From NCBI GenBank assembly GCA_905234865.1, contig CAJOJE010000004.1, positions 1 through 64,000 on the forward strand: a DNA stretch of 64,000 bases, written 5' to 3'. The DNA is from Candidatus Gastranaerophilales bacterium (GTDB lineage Bacteria; Cyanobacteriota; Vampirovibrionia; Gastranaerophilales; Gastranaerophilaceae). Both the position numbers and the translations under genes were made by a program. The notes under the pieces were generated by a model. The model saw only the letters and a program-made list of their open reading frames with translations. It ran no database searches and was not told the origin of the DNA. Shown one piece after another: positions 1 through 9,333 of this stretch (its first letter is position 1; each line of letters starts with the position of its first letter).

Positions 1-30
1 GGGGGGGGGGGTAAACCGTTTTAAATTCAT
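1..30 (-). CDS. Start of a prepilin-like gene, cut by the window edge
   Basis: Ten codons read leftward from an ATG at 30-28 as MNLKRFTPPP and run off the window. The stretch 11-37 matches 49162-49188, the start of the pseudopilin gene ending at 49181 (MNLKWFTSPEQN), in 26 of 27 bases. An AAAGGGG ribosome-binding site lies six bases upstream of the ATG (43-37) and a good promoter precedes it, so this is a real gene start. By analogy it encodes a type IV pilin or pseudopilin with an N-terminal methylation motif, but that part is outside the window. The run of eleven G at 1-11 may be a sequencing artefact or the real proline codons. Confidence 0.55.
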   Translation of the reverse strand, partial: MNLKRFTPPP

Positions 31-54
31 AAATTACCCCTTTTTGATATTTTT

Positions 55-83
55 ATTATATAGTATATATTAAGATTTTACAA
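55..83 (-). promoter_or_regulatory. Promoter of the truncated pilin-like gene
   Basis: On the minus strand TTGTAA (83-78) and a perfect TATAAT (60-55) are separated by 17 bases, a good sigma-70-type promoter. It points to the ATG at 30. Confidence 0.6.
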
Positions 84-139
84 TTGGTAAAATAATTTTA
101 AAAAGGAATTTATAAAAGATTAAAGTTATATTATAAAAT

Positions 140-869
140 TTAATGCGGGTAACATCTTTGGCATTCTTTAAAAACAACGTTATGCTTTGAAAAATCAAGA
201 AAAAATAATTCTTCATAACGTTTTAAGCCTTCTTTTAAGCTAACCGCCATTTTTGCCCAAGGGTCGAATATAACGGCAGAAGCACCCCAAGTTGAAGTAT
301 CTGAAACTTTTGCTTTTTTATCCATTCCAAGAACACAAAAAACATGTTCTGCTTTAGCGGTTTTTTCGCCGAGAGAAACCGTTGTATACATATAAATTCT
401 TTTAAAATCAATGCCCTTCTTTTGAAGCATTAAAGATAACAAATCAAGCGTTTCATTGCAATTAATAAAAGTTCCTTTTTCACTGACCATATTTGATAAT
501 TTTGTTGCATAGTCTTCAAAAGAGGTACATTTTTTGCTCCAAAGTTCTTTTCTTAAAAAATTAACCTGTTTTTGATATTGTTGCCTTTTTAAGAAGCGCC
601 GATAATTCTTCTTCATTCACACCTTTTAATTTCGCCCGTTTTATTTCTTCGCAGACGTAAGTTGAAGATTTTATGTCACCGTATTTAGAATTAAATTTAG
701 ACAAGAATTCTCTTGCGGTTTGTATTGGAGATGTAATTTTATAGTATGGAATATAACTTAAATCAACAGCTCTTGAGACTTTATCTTAAAAAGGCAAAGT
801 ATTTCTTTTTAAAGAAATTTGAGAAGCTGCTTCATTAATTAGCGGGGTATTTCGGATAAGGCTTATCAT
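140..869 (-). pseudogene. Decayed gene with papain-like cysteine protease C-terminal domain
   Basis: Minus-strand reading starts at ATG 869-867 (MISLIRNTPLINEAAS), meets an in-frame TAA at 788-786, continues in the same frame for 74 codons (DKVSRAVDLSYIPYYK...) to a TAA at 563-561, and resumes in another frame as a 158-codon ORF (616-140) that overlaps it. The three pieces together would make one protein of about 240 residues, interrupted by one nonsense codon and one frameshift near 560-600. The last piece has a spaced NCNE, AEHVF and a VIFDPW motif, the Cys-His-Asp order of papain-like effector and toxin domains; this is inference from motifs only. Alternatively 140-616 alone is an intact small gene. 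No other transfer marks are visible. Confidence 0.5.
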
Positions 870-913
870 ATATTATAAAATTTTTTTAACTTAAAAAATT
901 GCCCTGAAAATAC

Positions 914-946
914 ATAAAAAAAACGGCTATCATTAAAGATTGCCGT
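914..946 (-). terminator. Orphan rho-independent terminator
   Basis: On the minus strand the arms acggcaatc and gatagccgt (one mismatch) form a hairpin followed by a run of eight U (923-916). It stands between the decayed gene and the decarboxylase operon, which already has its own terminator, so what it terminates is unclear. Confidence 0.6.
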
Positions 947-1065
947 GATGGATAGAATTAGTATTACGGAGTTTATAGAGGAGTTTACATTGATATAATA
1001 AACGTGAAAAAGTATTTTTGCGTCATGTTTCAAGTAAAAAGTCAATTTTGTAACAATTCTTAACG

Positions 1066-1100
1066 AAAAAACCCTCTAAGCCTTATACTTAAAGGGTTTT
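1066..1100 (-). terminator. Terminator of the decarboxylase/biotin-ligase operon
   Basis: Imperfect inverted repeat aaaaccctctaag / cttaaagggtttt with an A-rich 5' side that gives a U tract on the minus strand, 27 bases after the stop of the beta subunit gene. Confidence 0.75.
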
Positions 1101-1126
1101 ACAATTGTTAATAATTTAATAAAAGA

Positions 1127-2347
1127 TTAATGTGCGCACATGGAAAGAAGAACGCCTGCTGCAACGGCAGAGCCGATTACACCTGATACATTGGGTCCCA
1201 TAGCGTGCATTAATAAGTAATTTTGGCTGTTTGCTTCTAATCCTACTTTGTTTACTACCCTTGCTGCCATAGGAACCGCAGAAACACCTGCCGCACCGAT
1301 AAGCGGATTGACGGGAGTTTTTGATAATTTATTCATTAATTTACCGAATAAAACACCCATTGCGGTAGCAAGACCAAATGCAACGATACCCAATATTAGA
1401 ATAAAGAGAGTTTGCGGAGTTAAGAAGTGATGAGCCGATAATTTTGAACCGACCGAAAGTCCCAAGAAAATAGTAACAATATTAATTAACTCATTTTGCA
1501 TGGTTTTGCTTAATCTTTCAACAACGCCACATTCTTTAGCAAGGTTGCCGAATGTCAAAGCACCGATAAGAGGGCAAGCATCGGGAAGAAGTAAAATACA
1601 AAGTCCCAAAACAAGGAGAGGAAATACGATTTTTTCCCTTTGACTTACTTCTCTTAACTGCACCATTTCAATTTTACGTTCTTCAACAGAAGTGAGCATT
1701 TTCATAATCGGAGGTTGAATAACGGGAACCAAAGCCATATAAGAATATGCTGCAACGGCAATTGCACCCAATAAATCGGGGGCTAATTTACTTGTAACAT
1801 AAATCGACGTAGGACCGTCAGCACCGCCTATAATACCGATTGAAGCAGCTTCGGGCATGGTAAAACCGAAACAGCACAATGCCAAAAGCAATGCGCCGAA
1901 TATACCGAATTGCGCAGCACCGCCCAATAAAGCCGTTTTAGGGTTTGCAATCAACGGACCGAAATCGGTCATAGCGCCTACCCCCATAAAAATTATAAGA
2001 GGAAAAAGCCCTTTATTAATGCCGGCATCAAAAATTATCCCAAGAAACCCCGTCGGTTCGGCTATTCCCGCAACGGGGATATTTGATAAAATACCACCGA
2101 ATGCAATCGGAACCAATAAAAGAGGTTCAAATTGTTTCTTAATTCCAAGCCACAATAAAAAGCAACAAACGAGAAGCATTATCGGCATACCGAACATGTG
2201 CATGAATTGTTCCAAAGCAGGACCAATCATCTCATACCAACATTTTGCATTGGTGAGTTTTTCAGCAATTTCAATATCAGGCTCAATGATTAAATTTGCA
2301 AGACCCGTTGAATGCCAAAGATTTAATAAACTTTCAGTAAAATTCAT
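1127..2347 (-). CDS. oadB: Na+-translocating decarboxylase beta subunit (OadB/GcdB/MmdB family)
   Basis: Integral membrane subunit of biotin-dependent sodium-pumping decarboxylases: it removes CO2 from carboxybiotin and exports Na+. The 406-residue protein is almost wholly hydrophobic and carries the family motifs GGADGPTS (174-181, with the conserved channel Asp177) and [18 protein letters not shown] near the C-terminus. It lies 10 bases after the alpha/biotin subunit gene, so the two are cotranscribed. The beta family does not by itself tell oxaloacetate from glutaconyl-CoA or methylmalonyl-CoA decarboxylases; the HMGL-type alpha partner makes oxaloacetate (or pyruvate/oxaloacetate exchange) the best guess. 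No small gamma subunit gene is seen here. Confidence 0.93.
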   Translation of the reverse strand: MNFTESLLNLWHSTGLANLIIEPDIEIAEKLTNAKCWYEMIGPALEQFMHMFGMPIMLLVCCFLLWLGIKKQFEPLLLVPIAFGGILSNIPVAGIAEPTGFLGIIFDAGINKGLFPLIIFMGVGAMTDFGPLIANPKTALLGGAAQFGIFGALLLALCCFGFTMPEAASIGIIGGADGPTSIYVTSKLAPDLLGAIAVAAYSYMALVPVIQPPIMKMLTSVEERKIEMVQLREVSQREKIVFPLLVLGLCILLLPDACPLIGALTFGNLAKECGVVERLSKTMQNELINIVTIFLGLSVGSKLSAHHFLTPQTLFILILGIVAFGLATAMGVLFGKLMNKLSKTPVNPLIGAAGVSAVPMAARVVNKVGLEANSQNYLLMHAMGPNVSGVIGSAVAAGVLLSMCAH

Positions 2348-2357
2348 CTTTGCCCCC

Positions 2358-4145
2358 TTATCCTACAACAACCATAACTTGAGAGTTTTTAACCTGATCG
2401 CCGACAGACACTTCAATTGATTTAATAACGCCGGAAATCGGAGATTTGATTTCCGTTTCCATTTTCATTGCTTCAAGAACTAAAATTACATCGCCTTCTT
2501 GAATTGAATCCCCTTCGGATACGTTAATTTTAAGGACGGCACCCGGGAGCGCAGCCTTAATCGGTGTTCCTTCGCCCGGAGCTGTTCCTTGTTTTGCTTC
2601 AACACCGTCTTTAACGGAAATATCGTAAGATTTACCGTTGACGATTGCTTTTTGTCCTTCAATTCTGACGGAGAATTTTTTATTATTAACGGAAACCGTA
2701 TATCCTTCGGGTTTTTCGCCGGTTGCTTGAGGTTTGACGTCGGCATTTTTTCTGACTCCGATTTGCCCTTTGCCTTGTAAGAACATAATACCTTTTTCTT
2801 TACATGCGGCAGCAATAAAAATATTTTCGTCATTTACGGGCAAATTAGCTTCTTCAAGCATTTTAACCGCAGGAGCAATACCTTTATTCGGATCTTTCTC
2901 ATTCAATTCAAGAACGGTTTCGGTTGTCGGGTTAAGATTTAATTGTTCGCTTGCAAGTTTAACAATTTCACTGTCAGGCTCGCATGGAGTTTTACCAAAA
3001 TATCCGAGTACCATTTTGCCGTATCCTTCGGTTATTTTAGACCATTTGCCGAACATAACGTTTGAATAAGCCTGTTGAAAATAGAATTGAGAAACGGGAG
3101 TAACACTTGTAGCAAAACCGCCTTTTTCAACTACTTCCTTCATAGCCGCAACAACTTCGGGAAATCTGTCCATTGTTCCGTTATCTCTCATCATTTGCGT
3201 ATTAGCGGTTAAAGCACCGCCCGGAAGCGGAGAGGATATAATCATGGGATTAACCGAAAGTGCTTCGGGAGGCAAGAAATAATCTTTCATGCAATCTTTA
3301 AAGACTTCTTCCGTTTCAAGAATTTTTTCAATATCAATTCCTAAATCATAATCGGTACCTTTTAAGGCATGCCACATAGAAATAATGTCAGGTTGGCTCG
3401 TACCTCCGGATACGGGTTTCATGGCAAGGTCAATACCGTCGGCGCCGCCGTCAAGAGCTGCGATATATGCTTGCAAGCCCGTTCCAGCAGTTTCATGAGA
3501 ATGGAAGCGAATGTGAGCATCAGCGCCTAAAATTTCTCTTGTTCTTCTTATTGTTTCATAGACTTTTCTAGGGGCAGAAGTTCCCGATGCATCTTTAAAT
3601 GCTAAAGAATTAAAAGGAATGCCCGCATCCAATATATTTCTTAAAACTCTTATATAAAATTCAACATCATGTGCGCCTTCACACCCTATGGGTAATTCCA
3701 TCATCGTAATTGTAACTTCATGATTTAAGCCGTTATCCACAATGCACTGACCTGAATATATAAGGTTGTTTACATCATTTAGCGCATCAAAGTTTCTGAT
3801 TGTCGTCATGCCATGTTTTTTAAACATTTTTGCATGGAGATTGATAACATCTTTCGGTTGAGAATCAAGACCTACGACATTTACGCCTCTTGCAAGAGTT
3901 TGCAGATTGATATCGGGTCCGACGGTATTTCTGATTGTATCCATCATATCAAATGCATTTTCGTTGCAATAAAATATGGGAGATTGAAATCTTGCACCGC
4001 CGCCGACTTCAAAATGACGAATGCCTGCGGCAACCGCCGACTCTAAAGCAGGTAAAAAATCTTTTGTAAAAACCCTTGCGCCGTATACGGATTGAAAACC
4101 GTCACGAAACGAGGTATCCATAACTTTAATTTGTTTTTTTGTCAT
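2358..4145 (-). CDS. oadA: Oxaloacetate decarboxylase alpha subunit / pyruvate carboxylase subunit B, biotin carrier fused
   Basis: Carboxyltransferase that moves CO2 from oxaloacetate to biotin. Residues 1-300 form an HMGL-type TIM barrel ([10 protein letters not shown] at 10-19, metal-binding HSHETAGTG, the catalytic Lys of AFKDASG), followed by the conserved OadA/PycB domain and a C-terminal biotinyl domain with EAMKME, biotinylated Lys561. The 595-residue length is that of OadA/PycB. Next genes in the same direction are the beta subunit and, upstream, a biotin ligase, which makes a functional set: carboxyltransferase, Na+ pump and the enzyme that attaches biotin. The N-terminal DTSFRDG differs slightly from the usual DTTxRD. 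PycB of a two-subunit pyruvate carboxylase is the alternative, less likely next to a beta subunit. Confidence 0.92.
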   Translation of the reverse strand: MTKKQIKVMDTSFRDGFQSVYGARVFTKDFLPALESAVAAGIRHFEVGGGARFQSPIFYCNENAFDMMDTIRNTVGPDINLQTLARGVNVVGLDSQPKDVINLHAKMFKKHGMTTIRNFDALNDVNNLIYSGQCIVDNGLNHEVTITMMELPIGCEGAHDVEFYIRVLRNILDAGIPFNSLAFKDASGTSAPRKVYETIRRTREILGADAHIRFHSHETAGTGLQAYIAALDGGADGIDLAMKPVSGGTSQPDIISMWHALKGTDYDLGIDIEKILETEEVFKDCMKDYFLPPEALSVNPMIISSPLPGGALTANTQMMRDNGTMDRFPEVVAAMKEVVEKGGFATSVTPVSQFYFQQAYSNVMFGKWSKITEGYGKMVLGYFGKTPCEPDSEIVKLASEQLNLNPTTETVLELNEKDPNKGIAPAVKMLEEANLPVNDENIFIAAACKEKGIMFLQGKGQIGVRKNADVKPQATGEKPEGYTVSVNNKKFSVRIEGQKAIVNGKSYDISVKDGVEAKQGTAPGEGTPIKAALPGAVLKINVSEGDSIQEGDVILVLEAMKMETEIKSPISGVIKSIEVSVGDQVKNSQVMVVVG

Positions 4146-4168
4146 TTTTCCTCTTTCTCCTTATTAAT

Positions 4169-4744
4169 TTACTGATTTACATAATTCAATTCTTTAGCGC
4201 CCGAAATTAAAAATTCATCAAATTCATTTTCATAGCGGGTTAATAATTTATTAATAAATTCTTCTTTATTAACATGCACTCCTGTTTCAAGAAAAATCGA
4301 AGTAGCTTTAATATCAATATTTTTAACGTCTTCTTCATCTAAATTTAAGTTAATTCCGATACCGACAACAACACCTTTAAATTCATTTCCCAAAAAAACG
4401 GATTCCGCTAAAATTCCCGATATTTTCTTTCCGTTAATTAAGATATCGTTCGGAAATTTAAAATCAGGCTTTACGCCGTATGTTTCAAGAACTTTTGCAA
4501 CAATTAAACTCGTATATCTTGTAAGTTCGTTTAAACGTTCGATATTATCGGGTTTTAAAACGATTGAAAGATAAACGTTTCCGCCGTTACGGGATGTCGA
4601 ATACCATTTTCTTTCAAATTGACCATGACCTAAAGTTTGTATATCGGATGAGATTACGTCAAAATGTTTAAGGTCGGGAAGATTTTTTCTTGCCCATAAA
4701 CTAGTCGAGTCGATAGTATCAAATTTTATAACGTTGTATTGCAT
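4169..4744 (-). CDS. birA: Biotin-[carboxyl carrier protein] ligase, catalytic-only form
   Basis: Attaches biotin through biotinyl-AMP to the Lys of carrier domains, here most likely to the adjacent OadA. The 191 residues hold only the catalytic core, with no N-terminal helix-turn-helix, so it should not act as a biotin repressor. The central KFPNDILINGKKISG (96-110) is the family signature. The biotin/AMP loop, usually GRGRxGR, is GHGQFER (39-45), so its first Arg is His here while Arg45 and Trp47 are kept. It ends 23 bases before oadA, in the same direction. The C-terminal SH3-like domain of longer ligases appears shortened or missing. Confidence 0.9.
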   Translation of the reverse strand: MQYNVIKFDTIDSTSLWARKNLPDLKHFDVISSDIQTLGHGQFERKWYSTSRNGGNVYLSIVLKPDNIERLNELTRYTSLIVAKVLETYGVKPDFKFPNDILINGKKISGILAESVFLGNEFKGVVVGIGINLNLDEEDVKNIDIKATSIFLETGVHVNKEEFINKLLTRYENEFDEFLISGAKELNYVNQ

Positions 4745-4816
4745 AATCTACTTTATTATATTTCAAACAAATTTTTTGGTAAATAAATTTTATTTTTTTG
4801 AAATAAAAATAAAATA

Positions 4817-5602
4817 TTAAAGCTTAATACCGAAAGGAATAACTTGATTTTTCGGATTATGAGAAATATTTAAATTTTCTTCAAAAGGGCAGGATAATTT
4901 TTTAATAAATTCTTGTTTAATTTCGTTTATATATTTACCTGCACCGTAAAAATCGCCGAAAATTACTCCTTTAATTTTAGATGAAAGTTTTTTATTTAAT
5001 AAAATTTGATTTAACATTCTGTCAATTTTATAATCAGGTTCGTTTATATCTTCAATAAAAAGAATAATGTCATCATCGGGAATTAAATCGTAAGCACCGA
5101 AAGTTGATACAATCGAAGCTAAATTTCCGCCCCAAAGAACGGCGTTTTTAAATTTTGTTTTATAAAAAGGATTTAAAATATCATTTTTATATTGAAGAAA
5201 TTCATCATCATTCATGTTTAAAATCCCGTTTACAACCATGGGTGCATGGAAGGATTGCAAATTTGAAAATTTATAAAAAGCCATAAGTAAAATCGTAATA
5301 TCGGAAAAACCGACAAACGGCTTTTTATTTTTAGAAACTAAATCAAAATCAATTTTATCAAGAAGCCTTATTGCCCCGTATCCGCCACGAGCGCAAATTA
5401 TAGCATCGAGAGTTTTGTCGGCAAAGGCAGAATTTATATCATCAGCTCGCAAATTATCATCTCCTGCCATATAGCGAAATTTTGAAATACAGGAATTAAA
5501 AATTTTTACGTCAATTTCAAATTTTTCAAAAAATTTTTTAACGATATCTCCGTTAAAATTTTCAACGCACCCTGACGGGGCAATTATACCTATTTTTTTC
5601 AT
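4817..5602 (-). CDS. ldcA: LD-carboxypeptidase (peptidase S66 family)
   Basis: Serine peptidase family that removes the terminal D-Ala from murein tetrapeptides in wall recycling (LdcA), or cleaves microcin C (MccF). Visible landmarks are CARGGYGAIRLL (70-81), the nucleophile Ser100 in GFSDIT, a conserved acidic stretch FIEDINEP, and a C-terminal SHNPKNQVIPFG carrying the likely catalytic His248. Length of 261 is slightly below the usual 280-310. It is transcribed divergently from dnaX with about 40 AT-rich bases between the two start codons. No membrane segment or signal peptide is seen, as expected for the cytoplasmic LdcA type. Confidence 0.85.
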   Translation of the reverse strand: MKKIGIIAPSGCVENFNGDIVKKFFEKFEIDVKIFNSCISKFRYMAGDDNLRADDINSAFADKTLDAIICARGGYGAIRLLDKIDFDLVSKNKKPFVGFSDITILLMAFYKFSNLQSFHAPMVVNGILNMNDDEFLQYKNDILNPFYKTKFKNAVLWGGNLASIVSTFGAYDLIPDDDIILFIEDINEPDYKIDRMLNQILLNKKLSSKIKGVIFGDFYGAGKYINEIKQEFIKKLSCPFEENLNISHNPKNQVIPFGIKL

Positions 5603-5643
5603 ACGTTTATTTTAACAAAAAATTTTTATAATATAATAATCTT

Positions 5644-7515
5644 ATGGAAGAAAATAATTATTTACCGTTATTTAGAAAATACAGACCGCAATCATTCAAA
5701 GATGTTATCGGGCAAAAGTTTACGGTTAAAGCACTTCAAAATGCCATTAAATTGAACAAAATCGCAAACGCATATCTTTTTTGCGGCTCGAGAGGAACGG
5801 GAAAAACTTCACTTGCAAGGATTTTTGCAAAATCACTTAATTGCGAAAAAGGACCTACGGTAACACCCTGTCAAAAATGCAGAAGTTGTCTCGATGTAAC
5901 AAATGCAACGGGAATAGACGTTATTGAAATAGACGCCGCAACGAACAGAGGTATTGACGATGCAAAAGAATTAATCAGCAAAGTTCAATATGCTCCTATG
6001 AGCGGAAAATATAAAATCTTTATCATAGACGAAGTCCACATGCTATCTAAAGAAGCATTTAATGCGCTTTTGAAAACATTTGAAGAACCACCCAAAAACG
6101 TTATATTTATTCTCGCAACAACGGAACCGCACAAGGTAATAGAAACAATTGTTTCAAGGTGTCAAAGATTTGATTTCAGAAGAATTACGATTGATGACAT
6201 CGTAGAGAGGCTCGAAGAAATTTCAAAACTCGAAAATATTAAAATTACAAAAGAAGCGCTCTATGCGATAGCAAAAAACGTATCGGGCGGTATGAGAGAT
6301 TCTCTTGCTCTTTTGGATCAATCCTCGGTTTTGGGAGTTGAAAAAGAAATAACAAAAGAAGATATTGAGCTTTTAATCGGAAAAATTACTTTTGACACAT
6401 TATACAAACTTTTGGTAAAAATTCTAAGCAACGACATTCAAGGAGTTATTGAAGATATAAACAATATTTATGCAAAGGGTTCCGAGCCTCGCAATTTTGT
6501 CGAAAATTTCGTAGAATTTTTAAGGAACGTAATTTTAATTTTAAATTCTAAGGATGATGAAACATCTTATGCAATAACTTTAATCGAAAAAGACAATATC
6601 AAAAAAATCAAAGAAAATAAAAATTTCAATTCGCAGAAAATAGTTTCGATTTTAGATAACGTAATTGAATTTTATAAGGAAATTAAAGTTTCCACAAATC
6701 CGTATCTTTGGGTAGAATTATGTTTAATTTCAATCAGCGCCGAAAAGGAAGTTTACGCTAAGGAAAAAACACAAACCGTAAACATACACGAAATTCAAAA
6801 AAAATCGGCTATACAAGAAAATAAACCGATTCAAAAAGAACCGGAAAAAATTATTCCAAAGGCTGAAGAAAATATTCGGCCGAAAATTGTCGAAAAAGTT
6901 GAAGAAAAACAGGAAATAAAAGAAGAACTCAAAGAAAATAAGACGGATAAGCAACCCGAAATTAATACAAATACGGAAGTTGTTAAGCAAATTCCTTCCA
7001 AGCAAAACAATGTATCACCATCCGATAATCCGGTTACGATATGGACGGATATATTAAATAGAATTGATTCCGTACCTGCAAAATTCTTTTATTCGGGTCT
7101 TGGAAAATTAGTAAGTATTAAAGATAATCAGATTATCTTGGGGTTTGTTAATCAAAACGCAATTACGCAAGCTAAAAGCGAAAATAAGTATAACCCGCTT
7201 TTAAAAGCCATAAAATCCGTTTTAGGAGAGAGCAGCACTATTGAATTTATTACGGTGACGGAAGATACAAAAATAATCAGTACAAAATTAACCGCAAAAA
7301 TTTCAACGGAAAACAACCAAACTCAGTCAATTAAAGCTCAACCCGCCATGCAGCCTTCCATTCAGACAAATTCACACACAAGAGAAGATAATTTCGAGCA
7401 AAAAGAATCGAGGAATTTTAACAATACGGACGAAGAAAAACCCGACACGACAGGTTGTACAAAAGCCGTAACGGAAATGCTTCAAACATTCGGCGGAAGA
7501 TTTATAGAACAATAA
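5644..7515 (+). CDS. dnaX: DNA polymerase III gamma/tau subunit
   Basis: Clamp-loader ATPase of the replicative polymerase. Residues 1-370 contain Walker A GSRGTGKT (48-55), the zinc site Cys67, Cys76, Cys79, Cys82, the Walker B DEVH (129-132) and the sensor/SRC-type motif SRCQRFDF. A long charged, Glu/Lys-rich linker follows (about 375-465), then a C-terminal domain ending in a short tail. It starts at an ATG preceded by TATAAT at 5627-5632 and no clear ribosome-binding site. No obvious slippery A-run for making a separate gamma form was identified with confidence, although the linker is A-rich. Confidence 0.96.
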   Translation: MEENNYLPLFRKYRPQSFKDVIGQKFTVKALQNAIKLNKIANAYLFCGSRGTGKTSLARIFAKSLNCEKGPTVTPCQKCRSCLDVTNATGIDVIEIDAATNRGIDDAKELISKVQYAPMSGKYKIFIIDEVHMLSKEAFNALLKTFEEPPKNVIFILATTEPHKVIETIVSRCQRFDFRRITIDDIVERLEEISKLENIKITKEALYAIAKNVSGGMRDSLALLDQSSVLGVEKEITKEDIELLIGKITFDTLYKLLVKILSNDIQGVIEDINNIYAKGSEPRNFVENFVEFLRNVILILNSKDDETSYAITLIEKDNIKKIKENKNFNSQKIVSILDNVIEFYKEIKVSTNPYLWVELCLISISAEKEVYAKEKTQTVNIHEIQKKSAIQENKPIQKEPEKIIPKAEENIRPKIVEKVEEKQEIKEELKENKTDKQPEINTNTEVVKQIPSKQNNVSPSDNPVTIWTDILNRIDSVPAKFFYSGLGKLVSIKDNQIILGFVNQNAITQAKSENKYNPLLKAIKSVLGESSTIEFITVTEDTKIISTKLTAKISTENNQTQSIKAQPAMQPSIQTNSHTREDNFEQKESRNFNNTDEEKPDTTGCTKAVTEMLQTFGGRFIEQ

Positions 7516-7556
7516 AAAACTTGTTTTAACTTTTAATAAAAGATTAAAACAAGTTT
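7514..7556. terminator. Shared terminator between dnaX and the pyrimidine phosphorylase gene
   Basis: Perfect 13-base inverted repeat aaacttgttttaa / ttaaaacaagttt in the convergent gap. The A-run on its left gives a good U tract for the minus-strand operon; the plus-side U tract is weak. Confidence 0.75.
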
Positions 7557-7580
7557 ATACGGTAAAGTTATTTTAAAGAA

Positions 7581-8894
7581 TTAATTCATATTTGCCACAA
7601 TTCTTTCTTTTTGAACTTTTTCCTCAGAGAACGTATAAGCTCCGTAAGCATAATTGGCGGCTTCTTCAATTCTTGATTTTAAAACGTTTTGATTGTAGTA
7701 AAGAGTTATTAGAGTATCGCCTTTTTTAACTTTATTGCCTTTTTTCTTTCCAATCGTACAACCTGCGCCAAAGTCAATTTTATCGGATTTTTTATCTCTG
7801 CCGGCACCTAATAATTTGCAGGCATGGGCAACTTTAAGCGCATCTAAAGTTTTAACATAACCCATATCTTTGTTTGCTTTAACTTGAATAAAATATTCAC
7901 CCATGGGAAGCAATTTGTAATTATCGACAACTTCGGGGTTGCCGCCTTGTGAAGCAATTATTTCCTTAAATTTTTGGAGTGCTTTGCCTTGCAGTATGGA
8001 AGCATCGACCAGTTTTTTGGCTTCTTCAAAAGTTTTTGCTACTTCCGATAAAATTAATGTTTTAGCGGCAATTTCAAGAGTAATTTCATATAAATCGTAA
8101 CTCAATTTTCCCTTTAAAAAGTCAATCGCCTCAATTACCTCTAAAGAATTTCCGACCGCCCTTCCTAAAGGTTGTTCCATTGAAGATATAACCGCATTAA
8201 TTCTTCTACCGAGTTTTTGACCGATTTTAACCATTAAATCGGCTAAAATTTTGGCTTCGTCAAGAGTTTTAATAAACGCACCCGAACCGTATTTTACGTC
8301 CAAAACAATAACATCGGCTCCGGACGCTATTTTTTTACTTACAACTGACGCAGCAATTAAAGACATATTATCAACGGTAGACGTTACATCTCTTAGGGCA
8401 TAAATTTTTCCGTCAGCAGGCACAAGATTTGGCGTTTGAGCAGAAATGGCAGCACCTACGGTATTAATTTTAGAAATAAAGTCTTCTTCAGAGAGCATAC
8501 AATTAAAATTCGGGATTGATTCAAACTTATCAATCGTTCCGCCCGTCATTCCAAGCCCACGACCGGACAATTTAGCACATTTTACGCCCAATGAAGCCAA
8601 AATAGGAATTAAAACAAGAGTAACTTTATCTCCGACGCCGCCCGTTGAGTGTTTATCCGCAATATGCCCTTCTATATTTGAAAAATCAAGAACATCACCG
8701 GATTTAATGAAAATATCCGTAAGGTATACCGTTTCATCGAAATTTAATCCCCTAAAGCAAACTGCCATAAGCCATGCGGACATTTGCGCTTCTTCGACGG
8801 TACCGTTTAAATATCCGTCTACAAGAAATTTTAATTCTTCGTATGTATGAACATTACCGGTTTTTTTCTTTTCAATTATATCTGTTGCACGCAT
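7581..8894 (-). CDS. pdp: Pyrimidine-nucleoside (thymidine/uridine) phosphorylase
   Basis: Phosphorolysis of uridine, thymidine or deoxyuridine to base plus (deoxy)ribose-1-phosphate. The signature KHSTGGVGDKVTLVLIP with the following KLSGRGLGMTGGTIDK is complete, and the length is that of DeoA/Pdp. The start is placed at an internal ATG (8894-8892) because GAGGA lies seven bases upstream, and a longer reading to 8927 would overlap rlmH by 20 bases. It follows rlmH by 13 bases in the same direction. DeoA and Pdp cannot be told apart by eye; the substrate range is therefore open. Confidence 0.9.
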   Translation of the reverse strand: MRATDIIEKKKTGNVHTYEELKFLVDGYLNGTVEEAQMSAWLMAVCFRGLNFDETVYLTDIFIKSGDVLDFSNIEGHIADKHSTGGVGDKVTLVLIPILASLGVKCAKLSGRGLGMTGGTIDKFESIPNFNCMLSEEDFISKINTVGAAISAQTPNLVPADGKIYALRDVTSTVDNMSLIAASVVSKKIASGADVIVLDVKYGSGAFIKTLDEAKILADLMVKIGQKLGRRINAVISSMEQPLGRAVGNSLEVIEAIDFLKGKLSYDLYEITLEIAAKTLILSEVAKTFEEAKKLVDASILQGKALQKFKEIIASQGGNPEVVDNYKLLPMGEYFIQVKANKDMGYVKTLDALKVAHACKLLGAGRDKKSDKIDFGAGCTIGKKKGNKVKKGDTLITLYYNQNVLKSRIEEAANYAYGAYTFSEEKVQKERIVANMN

Positions 8895-8907
8895 ATAGTT
8901 ATCCTCA

Positions 8908-9333
8908 CTACTTGTGATACGGTTCATTTTTCAATATTCTTATCGAACGATAAATTTGTTCAATAAGTATTAAAACTGCTTCCTGATGAAGAAAAGTAAG
9001 TTTTGACATTGAAAACCCGAAATTCGATTTTGATTTAACATTATCGGAAAGCCCGTTTGAGCCTCCGATTAAAAAAATAATTTTATTGTAAAATCCGTCG
9101 TTTTCAATTTCTTTTAATTTGTCTGCAAACTGCACACTGTCAAGTTGTTTTCCTTCAATTTCAAGAGTAACCACAAAATCATTCTTTTTTACGTTTTGAA
9201 TAAAATCATCCGTCGAAGAAACTTCAAGCACTTTAATATCAAGATATCCCGATATTCTTTTTTTGTATTCGTCAACCCCTGATTTAAAGTAACTTTCTTT
9301 TAATTTGCCTTCAAGAACAATTTCGATATTCAT
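8908..9333 (-). CDS. rlmH: 23S rRNA (pseudouridine-1915-N3)-methyltransferase
   Basis: SPOUT methyltransferase that methylates pseudouridine 1915 in helix 69 of 23S rRNA. The 141-residue protein has the family-typical AdoMet-binding FLIGGSNGL and the invariant C-terminus with EQIYRSIRILKNEPYHK. It starts one base into the end of the upstream symporter gene and is followed by the pyrimidine phosphorylase gene, so the three form one operon of unrelated functions. Confidence 0.95.
   Translation of the reverse strand: MNIEIVLEGKLKESYFKSGVDEYKKRISGYLDIKVLEVSSTDDFIQNVKKNDFVVTLEIEGKQLDSVQFADKLKEIENDGFYNKIIFLIGGSNGLSDNVKSKSNFGFSMSKLTFLHQEAVLILIEQIYRSIRILKNEPYHK

Noticed and set aside
1-11. Poly-G run as a functional homopolymer or G-quadruplex
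   Set aside because: At the very edge of the sequence; more likely a contig-end artefact or proline codons of the pilin leader.
1857-2420. 187-residue open frame on the plus strand opposite the decarboxylase genes
   Set aside because: Pro/Ile/Asn-rich translation, no ribosome-binding site, and fully antisense to a clearly identified gene pair.
8446-8850. 134-residue open frame opposite the pyrimidine phosphorylase gene
   Set aside because: No homology motif or ribosome-binding site; a shadow of the conserved gene.
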